This document shows, one piece after another, positions 40,342-48,699 of a stretch of 64,000 nt of DNA. A program made the translations under genes and the position numbers. The stretch comes from Clostridium sp. HBUAS56010 (GTDB lineage Bacteria; Bacillota; Clostridia; Lachnospirales; Lachnospiraceae), in NCBI RefSeq assembly GCF_007115105.1, contig NZ_SULJ01000008.1, positions 62,001-126,000 on the forward strand, in the 5' to 3' direction. The notes under the pieces are model-generated. The model was not told the DNA's origin and did not search any database. It saw only the letters and a program-made list of their open reading frames with translations. Numbering within the stretch: the stretch's first letter is position 1; each line of letters opens with the position of its first letter.

Positions 40342-40360
40342 AATGATAAAGATAATCATT
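40342..40360. promoter_or_regulatory. Candidate Fur box
   Basis: AATGATAAAGATAATCATT has 6-base inverted ends and contains GATAATCATT, ten matching bases of the Fur consensus. It lies about 20 bases upstream of the -35 of the DtxR-family gene. No fur gene is in the window. The rest of the 40095-40446 gap is A/T-rich with the promoter and operator listed next. Confidence 0.42.
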
Positions 40361-40379
40361 CTTTTTTTTGATATACATA

Positions 40380-40408
40380 TTGCATATTCTTATTTTTAGG
40401 CATATACT
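40380..40408 (+). promoter_or_regulatory. Promoter of the DtxR-family gene and metal transporter
   Basis: TTGCAT (40380-40385), 17-base spacer and TATACT (40403-40408). The -10 is part of a TAGGCATATACT half-site word that also occurs before the radical SAM operon. Confidence 0.68.
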
Positions 40409-40416
40409 ATAAATAG

Positions 40417-40432
40417 TTTAGGCATGCCTAAA
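40417..40432. promoter_or_regulatory. Perfect palindromic operator of the DtxR-family regulator
   Basis: TTTAGGCATGCCTAAA, a 16-base perfect palindrome over the expected transcription start and ending next to the SD. It resembles DtxR/MntR-class operators (TTAGG...CCTAA), so metal-dependent autorepression of the regulator-transporter operon is likely. Confidence 0.78.
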
Positions 40433-40446
40433 ATTGGAGGCATTTG

Positions 40447-41103
40447 ATGACACCACAAAAAGAAGATTATTTAAAAGAACTATACAAACTGGGAGGGTCC
40501 GAACACTTAACCAGTAATAAACAGATTTCCAAAGCATTAAAAATTGCGCCGGCTTCTGTATCGGAAATGCTTGCAAAGCTAAGTCAGGAAGGACTTCTTA
40601 TTACAGAACCATATAAAGGCGCAAAACTGACAAAAGAAGGCAGAGAGATTGCTATTGCTCTTTTAAGGGGGCACCGGCTGTGGGAAGTGTTTTTGATCCG
40701 TCATCTGGGCTATTCCTGGAGTGAAGCCCATGAAGATGCGGAGCTGCTGGAACACATCTCTCCTGTCAGACTTACCAACAGGCTGGAACAATTCTTAAAT
40801 TACCCCCAGTACTGTCCCCACGGCAATGCCATTCCAAATCAGGAAGGACAGATGAACGAAGGATCTTTGATTCCCCTTTCTGCCCTTGCCAAAGGAAAAA
40901 GCTCCGTCATAAAAAAAGTGCAGGAAGAAAAAGAGCTTTTGGATTATTTACAAATTCAAGGAGTGCAAATCGGAAGCCATATTACCGTGGTTTCTGTCGA
41001 AGACTACGAAGGTCCCTTTACCCTGGTACTTGATGACAAAACCATACGAATCAGCCATAAGGCTGCCTGTCAGATTTATGTTTCTGCCAGCGAAACCACT
41101 TAA
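40447..41103 (+). CDS. DtxR/MntR-family metal-dependent transcriptional regulator
   Basis: A 218-residue DtxR-family protein. The N-terminal winged helix (LTSNKQISKALKIAPASVSEMLAKLSQEGLL) is followed by a metal-binding dimerisation domain with RGHRLWEVFLIRHLGYSWSEAHEDAELLEH and CPHGNAIP, and a C-terminal FeoA/SH3-like domain (about 145-215). The third domain is found in DtxR/IdeR and TroR-like members and not in short MntR. Metal (Mn or Fe) should drive binding to the palindrome at 40417. ATG 40447 has GGAGG six bases upstream. First gene of the metal ABC operon. Confidence 0.93.
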   Translation: MTPQKEDYLKELYKLGGSEHLTSNKQISKALKIAPASVSEMLAKLSQEGLLITEPYKGAKLTKEGREIAIALLRGHRLWEVFLIRHLGYSWSEAHEDAELLEHISPVRLTNRLEQFLNYPQYCPHGNAIPNQEGQMNEGSLIPLSALAKGKSSVIKKVQEEKELLDYLQIQGVQIGSHITVVSVEDYEGPFTLVLDDKTIRISHKAACQIYVSASETT

Positions 41104-41129
41104 AAACCGGATAAGAATTGGAGGAAAGA

Positions 41130-42062
41130 ATGAATAAAAGAGGAAAAATGCTGTTATCGCTCTGCCTGATTGCAGGTTTACTTCTAAGCGGCTGCCAGAA
41201 ATCCGACCAGACTAAAACAAGTGATACCCTTAATATAGTAGCTACTACTACCATGCTTGCTGATTTAGCCAGTGAAATCGGCAAAGAACATGTAACCGTA
41301 AATGGACTGATGGGTCCTGGAATTGATCCACATTTATATCAGGCAAGTGCAGGTGATGTTACTTTGATGCAGAATGCTGATGTGGTTGTTTATAACGGAC
41401 TTCATCTGGAGGGAAAGATGGGTGAGATATTCCAGTCCCTTACAGACCGGGGAAGCACAGTGATCTGTATTGAAGACGGGCTTCCAAAGAACCGGCTCCT
41501 GTCATGGGAAGATGACAGTTCCGTTCATGATCCCCATATCTGGTTCGATGTTTCTCTCTGGAAATCTGCTGCGGGCACAGTGGCAGAAAAGTTATCAGAA
41601 GCAGACTCAGACCATGCAGATGATTATAAGAAAAACCTGGAAGCCTATATAAAAGAACTGGATTCCTTAGACGAATATGTGAAAGAGAAAATTAACGAAA
41701 TTCCAAAAGAGCAACGGGTTCTTATTACAGCCCATGACGCGTTCCAGTATTTCGGAAAGGCATACGGCATGGAAGTAAGAGGACTTCAGGGAATCAGCAC
41801 TGATGCAGAAGCAGGAACTGCTGACGTAAGCAGTCTGGCACAATTTATAACAGACCGGAAAATCAAGGCAATCTTTGTAGAATCTTCTGTTCCACCAAAG
41901 ACCATTGAAGCCTTGAAGGCTGCTGTTCAATCAAAAGGATTTGACGTTGTCATAGGTGGAGAACTTTATTCTGACTCTTTAGGAGGGGAAAATTCCGGCG
42001 CAGAAACCTATCTTCTTACGATAAAAGCCAACGTGGACACCATCGTAAATGCTTTAAAATAA
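41130..42062 (+). CDS. Metal ABC transporter substrate-binding lipoprotein (TroA/MntA/ZnuA class)
   Basis: A 310-residue cluster A-I binding protein with lipoprotein signal LCLIAGLLLSGCQ (Cys near residue 21). Metal ligands are visible as His in GPGIDPHLYQAS, His in VHDPHIWFDV, His in LITAHDAFQYFGKAYG and Asp in GGELYSDSLGG, the His3-Asp set of TroA-like Zn/Mn/Fe binders. There is no His-rich loop of the ZnuA type. ATG 41130 with GGAGG five bases upstream. It follows the DtxR gene by 26 bases, pointing to Mn or Fe more than Zn. Confidence 0.93.
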   Translation: MNKRGKMLLSLCLIAGLLLSGCQKSDQTKTSDTLNIVATTTMLADLASEIGKEHVTVNGLMGPGIDPHLYQASAGDVTLMQNADVVVYNGLHLEGKMGEIFQSLTDRGSTVICIEDGLPKNRLLSWEDDSSVHDPHIWFDVSLWKSAAGTVAEKLSEADSDHADDYKKNLEAYIKELDSLDEYVKEKINEIPKEQRVLITAHDAFQYFGKAYGMEVRGLQGISTDAEAGTADVSSLAQFITDRKIKAIFVESSVPPKTIEALKAAVQSKGFDVVIGGELYSDSLGGENSGAETYLLTIKANVDTIVNALK

Positions 42063-42084
42063 ATAGAAATAAGGAGGAACTCCA

Positions 42085-42843
42085 ATGAAACAAAATCAAT
42101 TGGATTATGCCGTTCATATTGAAGATTTAACCGTTGCCTATGATTCCAAGCCGGTTTTGTGGGATATTGACTTAGATATCCCACAAGGAAAACTAATGGC
42201 AGTGGTCGGTCCTAACGGAGCGGGCAAAACAACACTTTTAAAAGCCATGCTGGGACTTTTAATTCCGGTTACAGGTTCTGTTGAATTTTTCAAAGTTAAA
42301 GAAACCAATCTTCGCAAATTAAAAAACCTGGTAGCCTATGTTCCCCAGAGCGGAAGTGTTGACTGGGATTTTCCCGCAACAGTTTTAGACATTGTTCTCA
42401 TGGGCTGTTACGGAAAGCTTGGACTGATCCGCCGTCCCGGAAAACAGGATAAAGACATGGCACTAGAATGTTTAAAAAAAGTAGGCATGGAATCCTTTGC
42501 CAGCCGCCAGATCAGCCAGCTCTCAGGAGGACAGCAGCAGCGGGTCTTTCTAGCCAGAGCCTTAATGCAGACAGCGGATATTTACTTTATGGATGAACCA
42601 TTTAAAGGAGTGGATATCCAGACGGAGAAAGCCATTGTCCTTCTCTTAAAAGAACTGAGGGAATCCGGGAAAACAGTGGTGGTGGTTCACCATGATTTAC
42701 AGACTGTACCCGAATATTTTGACTGGGTAACCTTAATTAACATTAAAATCATTGCCAGCGGTCCGGTGGAAGAAGTATTTCACGAAGCAAACTTAAAAAA
42801 AGCTTACCGCAGTTCTGCAAATCTTTTGCAGGGCACTGTATAA
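42085..42843 (+). CDS. Metal ABC transporter ATPase (TroB/MntB class)
   Basis: A 252-residue ATPase: Walker A AVVGPNGAGKTTLLKAML, Q-loop AYVPQSGSVDWDFP (characteristic of manganese/zinc transporters), signature ISQLSGGQQQRVFLARALM, Walker B IYFMDEPFKGVD and switch VVHHDLQTV. SD AAGGAGG precedes the ATG. Third gene of the operon. Confidence 0.95.
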   Translation: MKQNQLDYAVHIEDLTVAYDSKPVLWDIDLDIPQGKLMAVVGPNGAGKTTLLKAMLGLLIPVTGSVEFFKVKETNLRKLKNLVAYVPQSGSVDWDFPATVLDIVLMGCYGKLGLIRRPGKQDKDMALECLKKVGMESFASRQISQLSGGQQQRVFLARALMQTADIYFMDEPFKGVDIQTEKAIVLLLKELRESGKTVVVVHHDLQTVPEYFDWVTLINIKIIASGPVEEVFHEANLKKAYRSSANLLQGTV

Positions 42844-42856
42844 GGAGGTGGCAAAA

Positions 42857-43780
42857 TTGGAACAGATCCTTTCCCTTTTCACCGATTATACGTTTCAAAC
42901 CGTTGCGCTTGGATCTGCGATCCTGGGACTGTTAAGCGGAATCTTAGGAAGCTTCGCAGTTCTCCGAAAGCAAAGCCTTTTGGGGGATGGTGTCTCTCAT
43001 GCCGCTCTCCCGGGCGTAATCCTTGCCTTTGTGCTGACCGGCTCAAAGAATACGGAAGTGCTTTTATTCGGGGCACTGATCTCCGGCTTAATTGCCACTT
43101 TATTCATAATTAGTATTGTAAAACATACCCGGATTCGTTTTGACAGTGCTCTTGCCTTAGTCATGTCCGTCTTTTTCGGACTGGGGCTTGTTCTTTTAAC
43201 CTTTGTACAGAAGATTCCAAACTCCAACCAGGCAGGATTAAAACGTTTCATCTTCGGGCAGGCCTCTACCCTGCTAAAACGGGATGTAATTTTTATGATT
43301 GTATGCGGAGCCATACTTCTGCTCCTGGTATGTCTGTTCTGGAAAGAATTTAAACTTTTTATCTTTGACGCAGAATATGCCAGAAGCCTTGGATTTCCTG
43401 CATCCAAAATCAATCTTTTACTTTCTTTTATGATTGTTCTTGCAATTATTATCGGACTTCAGACTGTTGGTGTAATTTTAATGAGCGCCATGTTGATCGC
43501 CCCGGCTGTTGCTGCCAGACAGTGGACTGACAGACTATGGGTTATGGTAACCCTTTCTGCAGTCTTTGGGGCCATATCCGGCATTCTTGGAACCATAGCA
43601 AGCTCTATAACTGCCAAACTGCCTACAGGTCCTGCCATTGTAGTCTTTATAAGCTGCATTGTCTTATTCAGTATCTTATTTGCACCCGGAAGAGGCATGA
43701 TCCAAAAGATGCTTCACCGGAAAACCTTACAGCGGTCACTAAAAAACAAAGGAGGGAATGAGGATGTCACCACAATTTGA
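42857..43780 (+). CDS. Metal ABC transporter permease (TroC/MntC class), first
   Basis: A 307-residue ABC-3 family permease with about nine spans. GILGSFAVLRKQSLLGDGVSHAALPG is the family signature, followed by AMLIAPAVAARQWTDRLWVM. I prefer TTG 42857 (AAGGAGG eight bases upstream) to GTG 42848, which lies inside the SD. It overlaps the next permease by about 17 bases. Confidence 0.92.
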   Translation: MEQILSLFTDYTFQTVALGSAILGLLSGILGSFAVLRKQSLLGDGVSHAALPGVILAFVLTGSKNTEVLLFGALISGLIATLFIISIVKHTRIRFDSALALVMSVFFGLGLVLLTFVQKIPNSNQAGLKRFIFGQASTLLKRDVIFMIVCGAILLLLVCLFWKEFKLFIFDAEYARSLGFPASKINLLLSFMIVLAIIIGLQTVGVILMSAMLIAPAVAARQWTDRLWVMVTLSAVFGAISGILGTIASSITAKLPTGPAIVVFISCIVLFSILFAPGRGMIQKMLHRKTLQRSLKNKGGNEDVTTI

Positions 43781-44882
43781 AATACAACTGATCGCAGTCA
43801 TTGTTGCAGTCGCCTGTTCTCTGCCGGGAGTCTTCTTAGTCCTTCGGAAAATGTCCATGATGTCAGACTCCATCACCCATACCATTCTTCTTGGAATTGT
43901 CCTCGCATTTTTCTTAACCCATGATCTCTCCTCCCCTCTTCTCATTGTGGGAGCCGCTCTCATGGGGCTGGCTACCGTATGGCTGACGGAAACACTGAAC
44001 CGCACAAAATTACTTTCGGAAGATGCTTCCATTGGAATCGTTTTTCCTCTGCTTTTCTCTATTGCCATTATTTTAATTACCAGATATGCTGGCTCTGTCC
44101 ACCTGGATACGGATTCCGTCCTTTTAGGAGAACTTGCCTTTGCCCCATTTAACCGGATGATTTTATTTGGATATGACATTGGTGCCAAGGCAATCTACAG
44201 CACCCTGATACTGCTTCTCATTAACTTAGGATTCATTGCTTTATTCTTTAAAGAATTAAAAGTTGTTACCTTTGATCCGGTTTTATCCGCTGTACTTGGG
44301 ATATCTCCTGTTCTGTTTCACTATGGACTGATGTTTCTGGTATCCATGACAACCGTAGGCGCATTCGAAGCAGTAGGTTCTGTCCTTGTAGTGGCATTTA
44401 TGATCGGACCTCCTACTACTGCCTATCTTTTAACCGATGATTTAAAACGAATGCTGATTCTGAGCGCTGCAATTGGAGCGTTCAACGGAACCTTCGGATT
44501 TTATCTGGCTTCCTGGCTGGATGTGTCCATCTCCGGCAGCATGGCGGTGATGACCGGTCTGGTATTCTTTGTGGTTTTTATCACTGCCCCCAAAAGGGGA
44601 CTGATCAGTTCCATCCGCAGAAGGCGGTTGCAGAAACTGGAATTCAGCAAAAAGACCCTTTTATTCCATCTTCATCAGCACGAAGGAAGCGAAGAAGAGC
44701 TTCAGGAAGCCGGAATCCACACCTTATCCGCCCATTTTCACTGGGATCAGGCATTTACCGATAAGATCATAAAATATCTGTTAAAAGATGAGAATATACT
44801 GATTGAAAAAGAAATTATTAAACTGACGGACAAAGGTCGGAAAATCAGTGATCAGGAGTATAAAGAAATTTTTTATGAATAA
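43764..44882 (+). CDS. Metal ABC transporter permease (TroD class) with cytosolic winged-helix-like tail
   Basis: A 372-residue second ABC-3 permease (signature SLPGVFLVLRKMSMMSDSITHTILLG; MIGPPTTAYLLTDDLKRM). After the last span (about residue 275) there is a tail of about 95 residues, basic and helical, ending LLKDENILIEKEIIKLTDKG and RKISDQEYKEIFYE. This resembles the winged-helix part of DtxR-like proteins, as in longer MntD-type permeases. ATG 43764 has GGAGG eight bases upstream; the ATG two codons earlier is too close. Two permeases with one ATPase imply a heterodimer. Confidence 0.92.
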   Translation: MSPQFEIQLIAVIVAVACSLPGVFLVLRKMSMMSDSITHTILLGIVLAFFLTHDLSSPLLIVGAALMGLATVWLTETLNRTKLLSEDASIGIVFPLLFSIAIILITRYAGSVHLDTDSVLLGELAFAPFNRMILFGYDIGAKAIYSTLILLLINLGFIALFFKELKVVTFDPVLSAVLGISPVLFHYGLMFLVSMTTVGAFEAVGSVLVVAFMIGPPTTAYLLTDDLKRMLILSAAIGAFNGTFGFYLASWLDVSISGSMAVMTGLVFFVVFITAPKRGLISSIRRRRLQKLEFSKKTLLFHLHQHEGSEEELQEAGIHTLSAHFHWDQAFTDKIIKYLLKDENILIEKEIIKLTDKGRKISDQEYKEIFYE

Positions 44883-44884
44883 AT

Positions 44885-44935
44885 AAAAATGCCGCCCTCC
44901 GTTTCTTCTAAAACGGTGTGGCGGCATCTTATATT
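44885..44935. terminator. Terminator between the metal transporter and the AI-2E gene
   Basis: AAAAATGCCGCC-CCGTTT and AAACGG-GGCGGCAT form a long stem with T-rich flanks, serving the two convergent transcripts. Confidence 0.85.
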
Positions 44936-44937
44936 GG

Positions 44938-45957
44938 TCAGGACTCATCCCGCACCTTAATATCCAGAATATCCAGGAAAAAGATGAACAGAGGAATTCC
45001 AAACAGCAATCCCCATACCCCGATATAATGTTCGCTGACAAGCAAAATCAGAAATACCAGAAATACCGGAAGCTTGGTTTTTGCAGACATCAGTTTGGGA
45101 TTCAGCACATAAGTCTCCAGGGAATGAAGCACAACAATCATGATAATTACTTCAATGATCTTGACTGCTCCTCCGATATGAAAGGCAATAATGGCCAAGG
45201 GAACCAGAGAAATAATCACTCCTGCAACAGGAATCAATCCCAGAATGAAAATCATGGCTCCAAGCCCCAATGTCTGGGGAAATCCCATAACCGTAAGAGC
45301 CAGGACCGATAACACAGAGTTAATAAATGCGATGAGAATCTGGAGTTCAATTACCTTACCAAAAGAATTTAAAAACTTCTTCCCATAAAAAGAGAAATAC
45401 TCATAGAGAAAGGAAACCTTGCTCTTTTCCATATGTTTAAAGAACGTCAGAATCTCTTCTTTTTCCAAAAGGAATAAAAAGCTGATTAAAAATGCCAGTA
45501 ACAGATGGATGCTGAACGTTCCTGCCGTTGCAACAAAACCCAGCAGACGCGTCTCCGCCAGTTGAATGTAAGAATCAATCTGGTCTTTTGGAATACTGCT
45601 GATTAAATTAAAATCCACTTTTGACTGAATCTCGCTTAAATCAAAGGTTGAGATCATTTCTATCACATCGAGAAGCTGCTGAGTAACCTTTGGAATATAG
45701 ACAATCCCGGAAATCGTAAAAAAACCAAGAATTACCACATACATCAAAATGGTAATCAGTTTACGGCTGACTTTTATATGATGATTCACTTTATCATAGA
45801 TAAATTTCTGAAGCTGACCGAAAATAAAAGTTACAATAAATATAAGCAAAAGCTGATTGAGCATTCCCCGGAACAAATACATGAATAGCACCAGTAACAG
45901 AATACTGATTAATTTTTTCGCAAGGGAATTATGAAGTATATCATCAAATTTGTCCAT
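44938..45957 (-). CDS. AI-2E family transporter
   Basis: A 339-residue membrane protein (UPF0118/PerM-type) with about seven to eight spans: an N-terminal pair, a long amphipathic middle (VTQQLLDVIEMISTFDLSEI) and a C-terminal group including LGLGAMIFILGLIPVAGVII and the conserved NPKLMSAKTKLPVFLVFLI. Members export small molecules or ions; the AI-2 link is family-based only. ATG 45957 has GGGAGG eight bases upstream; the frame extends 33 codons further without SD. Single gene. Confidence 0.9.
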   Translation of the reverse strand: MDKFDDILHNSLAKKLISILLLVLFMYLFRGMLNQLLLIFIVTFIFGQLQKFIYDKVNHHIKVSRKLITILMYVVILGFFTISGIVYIPKVTQQLLDVIEMISTFDLSEIQSKVDFNLISSIPKDQIDSYIQLAETRLLGFVATAGTFSIHLLLAFLISFLFLLEKEEILTFFKHMEKSKVSFLYEYFSFYGKKFLNSFGKVIELQILIAFINSVLSVLALTVMGFPQTLGLGAMIFILGLIPVAGVIISLVPLAIIAFHIGGAVKIIEVIIMIVVLHSLETYVLNPKLMSAKTKLPVFLVFLILLVSEHYIGVWGLLFGIPLFIFFLDILDIKVRDES

Positions 45958-46090
45958 TCTAACTGCCTCCCTATTCCCAAAAAGGGAACATATCATTAAG
46001 TATAATTTCATCCTTTCTTCCATCCTGTCATGTAGATTATAATATAACTGGAACACTTTGGAAATAGCATATTGAAAAATCTTTCACCGG

Positions 46091-47020
46091 TCAGGAATTT
46101 TTTACCACACCATGGGCTAATAAAAAGTCCGTCCAGATATGATAATAAGCTGCCTTTAAATGGATATTATCAAAGGTATATTCCTCTGGAATACCTCCAG
46201 TTTCATCTGTAATTGCCTGATTTACATCAATATAAAAACTATCTTTCTGGTCTGCCAGGGCTGCTATGGCAGCATTGCGTTCCTGAATATTAGGATTATT
46301 AAAGATGGGATCTGTATCTGATTTCTTCTTTGATACACACATAATTCCTTCTATAAAAATAACTGCATCTGGCTGAAGCTGCCTGATTCGGTCAATTACC
46401 TGACCGTACTGTCTGGCAAATGTCTCTGTGGTTCCCCGCCCCATCTCATTAATGCCTAACATCACATAGATTTTGCCAAACTTCTGTTTTTCCAAAGCCT
46501 GTTCTATGGTCAGAGTCTCGCCATTCCCCTGTGCAATCTCTTTATGAAGAACATCGTAAATGGTAAGACCTATATCTGCGTAATATGTAGGATTCTTCCA
46601 GCCAGAATATTGTGACAAGCCTACGGTTCTGGAATCTCCTATAAAAAGGGCATCGTCAAAATAACTCTGATCAACCTGGACAAAGCTCTTAACAGTCTCC
46701 GGCTGAGCCTGTGTTTCCAGATCAGTCCCTGCTGTCTCTGGCACTGGTTCCTCTGTCTCCTCTGGCTCTTCTTTCTGATCTTCTGCTTTCGTTTTAGCCA
46801 AAACCGGCTCTGAGCGGCGCATAAGAATCTCCCAGGGATATGTTCCTTCCTTCATTCCCTCAAACACGGCTGCAAGCTGAGGTTTCTCAAGTGGATTTCC
46901 ATGGCTTATCTCCGCATAAACACTATTTTTTCCTGCATATCCAATGATGGAAAAAGCGACACTGCTAATCACTAAAAGGACTAACAGACGATATCGTTTA
47001 AAGTCTCCCAAATTTTTCAT
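46091..47020 (-). CDS. Secreted SGNH/GDSL hydrolase
   Basis: A 309-residue protein with an N-terminal membrane anchor or signal (about residues 11-30), a Glu/Pro/Thr-rich linker (about 75-108) and an SGNH domain. The nucleophile block is FIGDSRTVGL (Ser128 or so), GINEMG gives the block III Asn, and DNIHL provides the Asp-x-x-His pair. It follows the MBOAT gene by 27 bases on the same strand. Such pairs O-acetylate or deacetylate cell-surface polysaccharide; here the SGNH protein would act outside the membrane. Confidence 0.88.
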   Translation of the reverse strand: MKNLGDFKRYRLLVLLVISSVAFSIIGYAGKNSVYAEISHGNPLEKPQLAAVFEGMKEGTYPWEILMRRSEPVLAKTKAEDQKEEPEETEEPVPETAGTDLETQAQPETVKSFVQVDQSYFDDALFIGDSRTVGLSQYSGWKNPTYYADIGLTIYDVLHKEIAQGNGETLTIEQALEKQKFGKIYVMLGINEMGRGTTETFARQYGQVIDRIRQLQPDAVIFIEGIMCVSKKKSDTDPIFNNPNIQERNAAIAALADQKDSFYIDVNQAITDETGGIPEEYTFDNIHLKAAYYHIWTDFLLAHGVVKNS

Positions 47021-47046
47021 CCCTATCCTTTTCTGTGTTGAAACAT

Positions 47047-48441
47047 TTAAAATTTAAAATATAAGAACGGATTATTTGCTCCGTTTGCTATCTGATATAT
47101 GGAAAGCCAGAACAGAACCAGTAAAAACAAAGTGCAGACCAGATGATTCTGGAATTTTTGAAAGATCCGTTTTCCCAAAGGAAAGCAAAGAAAAGCTCCA
47201 ATCAGAAAAAGTACTCCGTACTGGCTGAAATACTTCAAAAAATCTTCGGGATTCACATTTACTCCCGAATAAATACCGGACATTCTGCCAAGATACACAC
47301 CTAAATCCTTTAACCTGCTGATTGCAAAGATCATCCATGTAACTGGAATTATCAATGCCATATAAACTCTGGAAAGAATCACAGAACGGTCCAGCAAGGG
47401 CTTTAAACAAAGCTTTTCTATATAGATCAGCAGGAATAACGAAAAGCCCCACAGAATGAAGTTCCAACTTGCCCCATGCCATAATCCGGTAAGAAGCCAG
47501 ACAGAAAAAAGATTGATTGCCAGCCGCCCTTTCCCCTTCCGGTTGCCACCCATGGGAATATAAACATAGGTCCGAAACCACATTCCCAAAGTCCTGTGCC
47601 ATCTTCGGTAGAATTCCGTCACTGATTTTGATATGTAAGGGTGGTCAAAATTCTGAGGCAGATAAAAGCCCAGCATTCTGCCTATTCCAACCGCCATCAG
47701 GGAGTATCCCTGAAAGTCAAGATAAAGCTGGATGCTATATCCAAATGCCCCAAACCATGCAAGAGGGGTTGAGATACTCTCAAAACCAATCACCTGTACA
47801 TCATGCCACAGAATTCCAAGCCGGTCGGCAACCAGTACTTTCATCGCCAGACCCATAATAAAATACCGCAGACCTATTTCCAGTTTAAACACATTGTATT
47901 TCCGCTTTACCAGCTCTTTGCCAATCTCTTCAAAGGGAGTGATGGGACCTGATAAAAGCTTTGGAAACATGGTAACATAAGCTGCAAAATTTAAAAATGT
48001 AAGTTGTCCTCCAATTGCGCCTCTATAGACATCTGCAACGCAGGAAATAATCTGAAAGGTGTAAAAACTGATTCCTAATGGCAATTCCATATTCATGGCA
48101 GGAATATGCACTCCCATTCCCACTGCACCTGAAAGGGCATTTATATTCTCTATAAAAAAATCTATGTATTTAAAGAAAAATAAGCTTCCAAGATTATAAA
48201 TCAAAGAAGCAGAAAACCAGAATCTGCTGTTTTTTTGATGCCGCATTATTTGACATACCACAATATAATTGATCCCAACGGATAATAAAATCAGCGGAAG
48301 ATACTTGAAATCTCCAATGGCATAGAAGCAAAGACTTCCTATAAGAAGGACATAATTTCTATACGTTGAAGGAGTCAGATAATACAGAACCAAAAAAGCC
48401 GGAAAGAAACGAAATATAAATTCCAAACTGCTGAAAACCAC
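47047..48441 (-). CDS. MBOAT-family O-acyltransferase (AlgI/PatA-like)
   Basis: A 464-residue multi-spanning protein starting MVFSSLEFIFRFFPAFLVLY, the usual AlgI-type opening. The MBOAT core FYRRWHRTLGMWFRTYVYIPMGGNRKG and the catalytic His in LLTGLWHGASWNFILWG are present. It carries acyl groups across the membrane for polysaccharide O-acetylation. Two-gene unit with the SGNH hydrolase downstream; the acceptor polymer is not revealed here. SD AGGGAGGACAACTTTGTG is loosely placed before the ATG. Confidence 0.92.
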   Translation of the reverse strand: MVFSSLEFIFRFFPAFLVLYYLTPSTYRNYVLLIGSLCFYAIGDFKYLPLILLSVGINYIVVCQIMRHQKNSRFWFSASLIYNLGSLFFFKYIDFFIENINALSGAVGMGVHIPAMNMELPLGISFYTFQIISCVADVYRGAIGGQLTFLNFAAYVTMFPKLLSGPITPFEEIGKELVKRKYNVFKLEIGLRYFIMGLAMKVLVADRLGILWHDVQVIGFESISTPLAWFGAFGYSIQLYLDFQGYSLMAVGIGRMLGFYLPQNFDHPYISKSVTEFYRRWHRTLGMWFRTYVYIPMGGNRKGKGRLAINLFSVWLLTGLWHGASWNFILWGFSLFLLIYIEKLCLKPLLDRSVILSRVYMALIIPVTWMIFAISRLKDLGVYLGRMSGIYSGVNVNPEDFLKYFSQYGVLFLIGAFLCFPLGKRIFQKFQNHLVCTLFLLVLFWLSIYQIANGANNPFLYFKF

Positions 48442-48640
48442 AAAGTTGTCCTCCCTTTTGCTGTCATGTAAGGCTTATATCAATTACTTTTTTATAGGCC
48501 ACAAGGAAGTATTATAAACTTTTATTTCCAGAATACCATTAATTAAGCATTAATTAATTTTAAGTTTTCCTTTATATATTAACAATCTCTTAACAAATGA
48601 TTTCATCTATACCAATATATGGAAATAAGCGGTTTTACTG

Positions 48641-48669
48641 CAAAAAACCGCAGGTATCATACCTGCGGC
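48641..48669 (-). terminator. Terminator of the LplA-like binding-protein gene
   Basis: On the minus strand CCGCAGGTAT and ATACCTGCGG form a stem with a one-base loop region (longer stem around ATG A), followed by TTTTTT. It lies 31 bases after the stop codon. Confidence 0.87.
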
Positions 48670-48699
48670 TTCGCTGTTTCTTTCCTGACACTTTGTTAT

